From NCBI GenBank assembly GCA_030431945.1, contig JAUIIF010000141.1:1-9203 (forward strand): 9,203 bases of DNA. Direction: 5' to 3'. The notes under the pieces were generated by a model. It made no database searches. It was given only the letters and a program-made list of their open reading frames with translations, and was not told where the DNA came from. The translations under genes were made by a program, and so were the position numbers. Shown in pieces: positions 1 to 5,622 of the stretch. The stretch's first letter is position 1. Every line of letters starts with the position of its first letter. This DNA is from Bacteroidia bacterium (lineage in GTDB: Bacteria > Bacteroidota > Bacteroidia > Chitinophagales > Saprospiraceae).

Positions 1-1295
1 TTGGCATCATCCTTGGCGCCGCACTTGGGTTGGCGGCCGGACAGCTGGCCGGCGGCCCGGCCTTCATTACCAACTGGATAAAGCCGATCGGGGATATTTT
101 TATCCGCCTGCTCAAGCTCATTGCCGTTCCCCTCATTTTTGTTTCCCTCACGAAAGGGATCAGCGACCTGAAAGACCTGACGACGCTTTCGCGCATGGGC
201 GTAAGGACGATTCTGTGGTACATGGCCACCACTGTATTTGCGGTGCTGTTGGGCCTGTTTTTGGTAAATTTCTTTGAGCCGGGCGCTTTCGTAAGTGCTG
301 AAACGATGGCTAACCTGAGCAACAGCATTCCGGAGTCGATCAACGCTAAGGTGGAAACCGGTGCCCGCAATGCGGCCGGCGGGCCGCTGGACTTCTTTGT
401 CCGCATGGTGCCCCAGAACCTGTTCGCCTCCCTGAGTGAAAACGGAAGCCTGCTGCAAGTCATCTTTTTTACCATCTTCTTCAGTATTTGCCTGCTCATG
501 GTCCCCGCGGAACACCAGGCTCCGATCAAGAAAATCATCGATGCGCTCAACGAAGTGCTGTTGCGGATGGTAGACGTAATCATCCGCATATCTCCCTACG
601 CAATAGTTGCCCTGATGGCCGCCTTATTTGCCAATACTGCTGACGGCGGCATCATCAAAGCCCTGATCAGTTACGCCCTCGTGTTGCTGCTGGGGATGGC
701 CATTTTGCTGGCGCTGTACCCGCTGTTGGTCCGTTGGGTTACCGGCCGGCCGGTGCCGGATTTCGTACGCGGAATTCTGCCGGCGCAGCTGGTCGCTTTT
801 TCCACCAGTTCCAGTATGGCTACGCTGCCGGTAACGATGGACTGCCTGGAGGAGAACCTGGGGGTAGAAAACGAAGTTGTTAGTTTTGTGTGTCCGGTGG
901 GGGCTACCATTAATATGGATGCTACCAGCCTGATGCAAGCGGTCGCGACGGTCTTCGTGTGTCAGGTACTCGGCCATGAACTGGCCTGGAACGACCAGTT
1001 GATCATTGTGCTAACGGCTACCCTGGCCAGTATCGGGGCGGCCGGCGCGCCGAGTGCGGGCATCGTGATGTTGGTCATCGTGCTGGAATCCGTAGGGTTT
1101 CCTTCAGAAAATTTGCCCCTGGCCCTGGCCATGATCCTGGCCGTAGACCGGCCACTGGACATGTGGCGGACGGTCGTTAATATATCCGGAGACAGCTGCG
1201 TGGCCGTGTTGGTGGAAGCCTCGCTGAAAAAAAACGGACTGAAAGACGCTGCTCCTCCCGCTCAGGGCGCGGCCGCTGGTGATCGCAGAGGGTAG
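1..1295 (+). CDS. Dicarboxylate/amino acid:cation symporter (DAACS/SLC1 family), 5' partial
   Basis: This is an inner-membrane secondary transporter of the Glt/EAAT fold, which takes up acidic amino acids or C4-dicarboxylates with Na+ or H+. The frame is already open at base 3 (GIILGAALGL, part of the first membrane helix), so the true start lies upstream and only roughly a dozen residues are missing. The TTG at 30 is not the start. Family hallmarks are in the right order: 'RLLKLIAVPLIF' early; the HP1 loop serine motif STSSSMATLP (about 798-830); the TM7 motif NMDAT (912-926, normally NMDGT); 'GAPSAGIVMLVIVLES' of HP2; and the TM8 motif LDMWRTVVNISGD (1155-1193). By recalled alignment to GltPh, the Asp394, Arg397, Asn401 and Asp405 equivalents are all present. 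The Arg397 equivalent favours an acidic amino acid over a neutral one, but the substrate and coupling ion are inference. The tail after about 1230 is hydrophilic and Ala-rich. The next gene follows on the same strand with no terminator-like sequence between. Confidence 0.95.
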   Translation, partial: GIILGAALGLAAGQLAGGPAFITNWIKPIGDIFIRLLKLIAVPLIFVSLTKGISDLKDLTTLSRMGVRTILWYMATTVFAVLLGLFLVNFFEPGAFVSAETMANLSNSIPESINAKVETGARNAAGGPLDFFVRMVPQNLFASLSENGSLLQVIFFTIFFSICLLMVPAEHQAPIKKIIDALNEVLLRMVDVIIRISPYAIVALMAALFANTADGGIIKALISYALVLLLGMAILLALYPLLVRWVTGRPVPDFVRGILPAQLVAFSTSSSMATLPVTMDCLEENLGVENEVVSFVCPVGATINMDATSLMQAVATVFVCQVLGHELAWNDQLIIVLTATLASIGAAGAPSAGIVMLVIVLESVGFPSENLPLALAMILAVDRPLDMWRTVVNISGDSCVAVLVEASLKKNGLKDAAPPAQGAAAGDRRG

Positions 1296-1348
1296 AGGAG
1301 CAGGGAGAATCAGCAAAGGACCTTACCTTGCTTGCTTAACCCATCTGT

Positions 1349-1366
1349 GCACCTGCGTCCGCGCCC
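1349..1366 (+). repeat. 18-bp exact direct repeat, copy 1 (other copy 7752-7769)
   Basis: GCACCTGCGTCCGCGCCC occurs identically here and at 7752-7769. Here it lies just upstream of the preferred acetyltransferase ATG (or in its TTG-extended N-terminus, encoding HLRPRP). In the second copy it encodes APASAP after the lipid-anchor Cys of the FG-GAP lipoprotein. The reading frames differ and the flanking bases diverge at once. No function is evident, and chance in GC-rich Ala/Pro-coding DNA is possible. Confidence 0.6.
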
Positions 1367-1379
1367 AAAACCTGCTGCC

Positions 1380-2009
1380 ATGCCAGCTCCTGATCCCGCT
1401 ACTAAGTTTCCCCTGCCACACTATGACCGGTTGTGTTTTCTGAAAAACATCATCCAGAACCCGAACATCATCGTCGGGGACTATACCTACTACGATGACT
1501 TTGCCACGGTGGATAACTTCGAGAAAAACGTCAAGTATCATTTTGACTTTGTGGGCGATAAGCTGGTCATCGGTAAGTTTTGCATGATCGCTTCAGGGGC
1601 AACGTTCATTATGAACGGTGCCAATCACCTCACCGATGCGCTTTCTACATATCCCTTCGCCATTTTCGGGGGCGACTGGGCGGGGGCCATGGAAGGACGA
1701 ACGTATCCGCAGAAAGGCGACCTCGTGATCGGGAATGACGTCTGGATTGGTTACAATGCCACCATTATGGCGGGGGTGACGATCGGAGACGGCGCCATCA
1801 TTGCCACCAACGCTACGGTAGTGAAGGATGTGCCCCCCTACGCCGTGGTCGGGGGGAACCCGGCCCGGGTTATTCGTTACCGCTTTTCGGAAGAGGTGAT
1901 CAACGAATTGCTGGAGCTCCGCTGGTGGGACCAGGACATTGAATGGATCACGGCCAACGTCCGGGCGCTTACGGGGAATACCCTCAGGGACCTGCGCCGC
2001 CAGCCGTGA
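1380..2009 (+). CDS. Vat/CatB-family xenobiotic O-acetyltransferase (left-handed beta-helix, hexapeptide repeats)
   Basis: This is a cytoplasmic acetyl-CoA-dependent acetyltransferase of the xenobiotic acetyltransferase group, whose characterised members acetylate streptogramin A (Vat) or chloramphenicol (CatB). From ATG 1380 it has 209 residues, the usual family length. Recognisable landmarks are VGDYTYYDD (about 32-40), KLVIGKFCMIASG (61-73), and MNGANH with the expected catalytic His83 (codon 1626-1628). These are followed by STYPFAIFGGDW, then VIGNDVWIGYNATIMAGV and IGDGAIIATNATVV (hexapeptide coils), GGNPARVIRYRF, and a C-terminal 'LLELRWWDQDIEWI' helix. MNGANH plus STYPF looks closer to Vat than to CatB. 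Start choice: a TTG at 1332 would add 16 residues (rich in Pro and Arg) and has AAAGGA at 1315-1320. ATG 1380 aligns better with Vat N-termini, and I prefer it, although it has no clear Shine-Dalgarno. The true substrate is unknown; environmental homologues need not confer resistance. Confidence 0.92.
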   Translation: MPAPDPATKFPLPHYDRLCFLKNIIQNPNIIVGDYTYYDDFATVDNFEKNVKYHFDFVGDKLVIGKFCMIASGATFIMNGANHLTDALSTYPFAIFGGDWAGAMEGRTYPQKGDLVIGNDVWIGYNATIMAGVTIGDGAIIATNATVVKDVPPYAVVGGNPARVIRYRFSEEVINELLELRWWDQDIEWITANVRALTGNTLRDLRRQP

Positions 2010-2027
2010 TTTGCCTTCCGTAAGCGC
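1965..2027 (+). other. Inverted repeat around the acetyltransferase stop codon
   Basis: GCGCTTACGG (1965-1974) pairs perfectly with CCGTAAGCGC (2018-2027), with two further G-U pairs possible inside. The stop codon at 2007-2009 lies in the roughly 43-base loop, which also holds the small palindrome CCCTCAGGG (1981-1989). A transcript could fold into a structured 3' end here. No T-run follows, so this is not a standard intrinsic terminator; at most it may protect or help end the upstream mRNA. Confidence 0.4.
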
Positions 2028-2122
2028 ATCAATTATCCGGAATTTAAGCGGGTTTAAACAGCTTTTTCGGGTTGCGGATTACAAAACAAGGATTATTAGT
2101 TACTATTTTTTGCAGATTATAA

Positions 2123-2154
2123 TTTGGTTTGTATCCAGGTCTTTTCCTACTTTG
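2123..2154 (+). promoter_or_regulatory. Weak candidate Bacteroidota-type promoter upstream of the susC-like gene
   Basis: The known Bacteroidota consensus is TTTG near -33 and TAnnTTTG near -7. Here TTTG (2123-2126) is followed after 21 bases by TACTTTG (2148-2154), one base shorter than the -7 consensus. A second TTTG at 2128-2131 is an alternative upstream element. Transcription would begin near 2160, giving a leader of about 180 bases that contains the palindrome and both hairpins. The match is imperfect, and motifs of this kind arise by chance in AT-rich DNA. Confidence 0.3.
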
Positions 2155-2171
2155 TCTGAAATTGCACGTAA

Positions 2172-2185
2172 GGCTTAATTAAGCC
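2172..2185. promoter_or_regulatory. Perfect 14-bp palindrome, possible operator
   Basis: GGCTTAATTAAGCC is a perfect palindrome about 157 bases upstream of the susC-like start and just downstream of the weak promoter candidate. Its length and symmetry suit a homodimeric DNA-binding protein. It has no loop, so it is less likely to act as an RNA hairpin. No regulator is encoded nearby, and the operator role is inference. Confidence 0.4.
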
Positions 2186-2238
2186 CCTCAACGCACTGTT
2201 ATTGGATTTACTCACTAGTTCAAACTTTACTACCACTA

Positions 2239-2263
2239 CTTTTTCCGGAGCTACCGGAAGAAG
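2239..2263 (+). promoter_or_regulatory. Leader hairpin 1 upstream of the susC-like gene
   Basis: The left arm 2239-2248 (CTTTTTCCGG) and right arm 2254-2263 (CCGGAAGAAG) form a ten-position stem with a single G-U pair and the loop AGCTA. No T-tract follows directly, so it is not an intrinsic terminator. Together with hairpin 2 it makes a structured 5' untranslated region. Confidence 0.45.
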
Positions 2264-2279
2264 AAATCATACTACCGTT

Positions 2280-2306
2280 GGCTAAATCACAACTACGTGT
2301 TTAGCC
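2280..2306 (+). promoter_or_regulatory. Leader hairpin 2 upstream of the susC-like gene
   Basis: GGCTAAA (2280-2286) pairs with TTTAGCC (2300-2306). After one bulged T, CAC (2288-2290) pairs with GTG (2297-2299) around the six-base loop AACTAC. The stem ends 36 bases before the ATG. A T5 run lies at 2321-2325, too far away for a classic terminator but conceivable in an attenuator-like arrangement. Function is inferred from position only. Confidence 0.5.
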
Positions 2307-2342
2307 CGGGAACTTTAAACTTTTTCAACTCCATTTTCGATC

Positions 2343-5300
2343 ATGAAGCACACATTTATTTTGATGCGTGGGAGCGTAACGGCCCTTTTGCTGTTACTAT
2401 TCTGCGCGGTGGCTACCGCCCAAACCACCGTATCCGGCACCCTGACGGATGAACAATCCGGCGACCCGTTAATCGGCGCCAGTGTTCTGATAAAAGGGAC
2501 GACCTCGGGTACCGTTACCGATTTTGATGGTAAATATTCACTACAGGCCAACAATGGCGACATTCTGGTCGTGTCTTACACTGGCTATACGACGCAGGAG
2601 ATTACCGTTGGTCCTGATGCTGATTACTCGCTGGCCATGGCCAGTGGTGAATTGCTGGATGAGGTTGTCGTAGTTGCCTACGGCAAGCAGAAAAAGGCGA
2701 CCGTCACCGGTGCCGTGGTAGGTGTGGAAGGCGGTGCCTTGCAACAGTCTCCTTCGGTTAACCTCGGAGCTTCCCTGGCCGGGCGGCTGCCCGGCGTGGT
2801 GGTCATCCAGCCCAGCGGAGAGCCGGGTAACGACAACGCCCTGATTAACATCCGTGGCCAGAACACCCTGGGGAACAGCAGCCCGCTCATCGTTATTGAC
2901 GGGGTGCCGGACCGTGCGGGGGGACTTGCGCGTCTGAGCCCGCAGGACATCGAGTCGATCTCCGTACTGAAGGACGCCTCGGCGGCCATTTACGGTGCCC
3001 GTGCTGCCAACGGTGCCATCCTGGTCACGACCAAGCGGGGTACCAGCGGTAAGCCTACCATCAGCTACGACTACAATCAGGGCTGGGCACAGCCAACGGT
3101 ACTGCCCGAAATGTCCAGTGCCGTAGAGTACGCCAACATCATGAATGAACTGCCCATTTACCAGACGGTACCAGTGGACGAGTGGTCGGCAGCGTCTCAG
3201 GCAATCCGCACTACGGGTACCTACGACTCCCCAACGCCCGGCGTTGGTACCGTAAACGCCAACTTCAGCCCCGAGGCCGTACGGCTGCACGGCGAAGGCT
3301 CCGACCCCTGGGGGTACCCCGATACCGACTGGTTCGGAGACGCCTTCCGCACCTGGGCACCGCAGAGTATGCACAGCCTCTCCGTTCGTGGTGGTACGAA
3401 GGCTGTTCGGTACTTCTCTTCCCTCGGTTACACTAACCAGGAAGCTTTCTACAAAAACACCGCTACCAAGTACAAGCAGTACAATCTGCGGATTAACCTG
3501 GATGCCGACGTAAATGACTACATCACCACTTCTCTGGGCATCACTGCCCGCCGCGAAGACCGTCGTTACCCAACGCAGAGTGCCGGTTCTATCTTCCGGA
3601 TGCTGATGCGGGGGCGGCCTACCGAGCCGGAAGTATGGCCAAACGGATTGCCGGGACCGGACATCGAAAACGGTCAGAACCCTTACGTAATTACCACTAA
3701 CGCCACCGGTTACGACGAGAGTCCTACCGATTACCTGCAGGCCAACGGCTCGGTAACGCTCCGTACGCCGGCAATCCCCGGTCTCGCCCTGACGCTTTCC
3801 GGCTCTGCTGACAATAGCAACAACAAACGCCGGGTATGGGAAACGCCCTGGACCCTGTACTACTGGGACCGGGTGTCTTACGAAGCAGATGGCGTAACGC
3901 CCCTGCTGGAAGGTGCCGTTCGCTCTAATTTCCGCGATCCGCGCCTCCGCCAATCTAACTTCTCTACCCTCAATACCAACCTCTCCAGCCGCCTGAACTA
4001 CGATACCAAAATCGGCGGTAACAACCTGGGCCTGATGGTAGGGGTAACCCGGGAGACCTTCTCCGGAGAAGGCTTCTCTGCTTTCCGCCGTAACTACATC
4101 TCTACGGCAGTAGACCAGCTGTTCGCCGGTGGTACCATCGGACAGGAAACCGGAGGTTCCGGCTACAACCGGGCCCGCCTCGGTTACTATGGTCGTGCGC
4201 AGTACGACTATAAAGAAAAGTACTTGCTGGAATTCATCTTCCGCTACGACGGTTCTTACATCTTCCCTGAGCAGGACCGCTTCGGTTTCTTCCCCGGCGT
4301 ACTGGCGGGCTGGAACATCACGAACGAGGATTTCTTCAATGTGTCCGGTGTTGACTTCCTGAAACTGCGGGCCAGCTACGGCCAGATGGGTAACGACCAG
4401 GTATTCTTCCAGGGCCAGTTGCAGGAATTCGCTTACCTGTCTACCTACGGCTTCGGGGAGTACCCGATCAACAGTGTGGTGGAAACGACGCTGCGGGAAG
4501 AACTGTTAGCCAACCCCAGCTTTACCTGGGAACGGGCCAATAACCTCAACTTCGGTATTGACGCCATCCTGTTCAACAACCGGATTGACATGACGCTGGA
4601 ATACTTCTACAATAAGCGGGATCAGATCCTGATTCAATTGACGGGATCAACACCGGCGTCTTCCGGCATCAACAGCCTCTTACCACCCGTTAACGCTGGT
4701 GAAGTAGAAAACAAAGGCTTCGAGTTCAACCTTGGCTACAACGGTAAAGCAGGCAATGCTTTCCAGTGGCGGGTAGGGGTTAACGGCGGCTACGCGAAGA
4801 ACAAGGTGATCTTCATGGACGAAATCCCCGGGGCACCGGAGTACCAGCTGCAGGAGGGTAAGCCCATCGGTGCCTACCTCGTGTACGAGGCCGACGGCGT
4901 ATTCCTGAACCAGGCGGAGATTGACGCTGAAAACCTCGATTACAGCTCCGTCACGAGCCGTTTGCTGCCCGGTGACCTGAAGTTCAAGGACATCAACGGT
5001 GACGGCAAAATTGACGGCGATGACCGGGTCCGGATTGACGACAACGGTACGCCTACCTTCAACTTTGGTGCCAACCTGACGGCCAGCTACCAGGGCTTTG
5101 ACGTTACGGCACTCATCCAGGGAGCAACGGGGTCTTCCCTGCGCGTCCAGACGGAATCTGGCGACATCGGTAACTACCTGAAATGGAGCCATGACAACCG
5201 CTGGAGCATCGATAACCCCAGCTCAGAGCACCCACGTCTGGCCAGTCGTGGAGACACCTACTACACTGGTGGCAACTACGGTAACAATACGTACAACCTG

Positions 5301-5525
5301 TTCAGCAAGAACTACGTACGGTTGAAGAACCTCGAAATCGGCTACACCTTGCCGGACGCCATTACGGATCGTTTCAACATCGGCAGCCTTCGTGCTTACG
5401 TCAACGGTCTTAACCTGATTACTTTTGACAGCCTCGATTTCTTTGATCCTGAATCTACCGTCGGTAGTGGGGTATACTACCCGCAAACCCGGATCATTAA
5501 CCTGGGTGTCAATCTAACCTTCTAA
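2343..5525 (+). CDS. SusC/RagA-family TonB-dependent outer-membrane transducer
   Basis: This outer-membrane beta-barrel imports a polymer-derived ligand using TonB/ExbBD energy, acting as the channel under a SusD lid. It has 1060 residues, normal for the family. A signal peptide spans 1-26 (hydrophobic run TALLLLLFCAVATA, probable cleavage before Gln27). A carboxypeptidase-D-regulatory-like domain covers about 28-103 (VSGTLTDEQSGDPLIGASV, FDGKYSL, VVSYTGY). The TonB-box-like SusC signature LDEVVVVAYGKQKKATVTGA is at 105-124. The plug domain covers about 130-235 (INIRGQNTLGN, LIVIDGVPD, IESISVLKDASAAIYGARAANGAILVTTKRG region), and the barrel runs from about 236 to the C-terminal RIINLGVNLTF with the terminal Phe typical of barrels. 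Residues 883-894 (DINGDGKIDGDD) form an EF-hand-like calcium loop often seen in SusC proteins. The ATG at 2343 gives the signal peptide directly. The susD-like gene follows after 97 bases. The substrate cannot be inferred, because no degradative enzyme is in view. Confidence 0.97.
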   Translation: MKHTFILMRGSVTALLLLLFCAVATAQTTVSGTLTDEQSGDPLIGASVLIKGTTSGTVTDFDGKYSLQANNGDILVVSYTGYTTQEITVGPDADYSLAMASGELLDEVVVVAYGKQKKATVTGAVVGVEGGALQQSPSVNLGASLAGRLPGVVVIQPSGEPGNDNALINIRGQNTLGNSSPLIVIDGVPDRAGGLARLSPQDIESISVLKDASAAIYGARAANGAILVTTKRGTSGKPTISYDYNQGWAQPTVLPEMSSAVEYANIMNELPIYQTVPVDEWSAASQAIRTTGTYDSPTPGVGTVNANFSPEAVRLHGEGSDPWGYPDTDWFGDAFRTWAPQSMHSLSVRGGTKAVRYFSSLGYTNQEAFYKNTATKYKQYNLRINLDADVNDYITTSLGITARREDRRYPTQSAGSIFRMLMRGRPTEPEVWPNGLPGPDIENGQNPYVITTNATGYDESPTDYLQANGSVTLRTPAIPGLALTLSGSADNSNNKRRVWETPWTLYYWDRVSYEADGVTPLLEGAVRSNFRDPRLRQSNFSTLNTNLSSRLNYDTKIGGNNLGLMVGVTRETFSGEGFSAFRRNYISTAVDQLFAGGTIGQETGGSGYNRARLGYYGRAQYDYKEKYLLEFIFRYDGSYIFPEQDRFGFFPGVLAGWNITNEDFFNVSGVDFLKLRASYGQMGNDQVFFQGQLQEFAYLSTYGFGEYPINSVVETTLREELLANPSFTWERANNLNFGIDAILFNNRIDMTLEYFYNKRDQILIQLTGSTPASSGINSLLPPVNAGEVENKGFEFNLGYNGKAGNAFQWRVGVNGGYAKNKVIFMDEIPGAPEYQLQEGKPIGAYLVYEADGVFLNQAEIDAENLDYSSVTSRLLPGDLKFKDINGDGKIDGDDRVRIDDNGTPTFNFGANLTASYQGFDVTALIQGATGSSLRVQTESGDIGNYLKWSHDNRWSIDNPSSEHPRLASRGDTYYTGGNYGNNTYNLFSKNYVRLKNLEIGYTLPDAITDRFNIGSLRAYVNGLNLITFDSLDFFDPESTVGSGVYYPQTRIINLGVNLTF

Positions 5526-5533
5526 ACCAATTC

Positions 5534-5597
5534 GGCACTTGTCCGTTGCTAATCCATGCGGGTTTTCATACCTTTAGTGTTGTAACGGCCAAGTGCC
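5534..5597 (+). promoter_or_regulatory. Long imperfect inverted repeat filling the susC-susD spacer
   Basis: The left arm 5534-5547 (GGCACTTGTCCGTT) and right arm 5584-5597 (AACGGCCAAGTGCC) are complementary at 13 of 14 positions, with one T:C mismatch. A G-U pair (5548/5583) and a C-G pair (5549/5582) extend the stem, leaving a 32-base loop. The stem begins 9 bases after the susC stop and ends 25 bases before the susD ATG, so it occupies most of the 97-base gap. Only a short ATTTTG follows, so termination would be weak at best. The loop contains TACCTTTA (5569-5576), a near match to the Bacteroidota -7 box, with GTTG (5545-5548) 20 bases upstream. Likely roles are mRNA stability or differential expression of the two genes, or an operator; these are inference. 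Confidence 0.7.
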
Positions 5598-5622
5598 ATT
5601 TTGAAACTATCACTTTTATATC

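Larger units (their letters stand above)
2010..2342 (+). promoter_or_regulatory. Non-coding intergenic region and presumed 5' leader of the susC-like gene
   Basis: These 333 bases are visibly richer in A and T than the flanking genes and hold no convincing gene. A frame open at 1939-2178 is mostly a shadow of the acetyltransferase with a low-complexity tail. The region holds, in order, a weak promoter candidate (2123-2154), a perfect palindrome (2172-2185), a hairpin (2239-2263) and a second hairpin (2280-2306) ending 36 bases before the susC-like ATG. The bases directly before that ATG (TTTTCAACTCCATTTTCGATC) are T-rich with no Shine-Dalgarno, as is usual in Bacteroidota. No sigma/anti-sigma regulator or hybrid two-component gene is adjacent. 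Confidence 0.6.

Noticed and set aside
1965..2027. Intrinsic terminator after the acetyltransferase
   Set aside because: The inverted repeat is real, but its loop is over 40 bases, the left arm is inside the gene and no T-run follows, so I list it only as a structural feature.
1939..2178. 79-codon plus-strand frame running into the intergenic region
   Set aside because: Most of it overlaps the acetyltransferase in another frame. The remainder (YYFLQIIIWFVSRSF) comes from AT-rich non-coding DNA, with no ribosome-binding site or family match.
2541..3953. 470-codon open frame on the minus strand inside the susC-like gene
   Set aside because: It lies wholly antisense to a confidently identified gene. 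Its translation is low-information (Val/Arg/Gly-rich, no domain or signal), as expected from codon bias of the GC-rich sense strand.
5534..5597. Full intrinsic terminator between susC and susD
   Set aside because: The 32-base loop and the short ATTTTG tail do not fit an efficient terminator, and the two genes are normally co-expressed.
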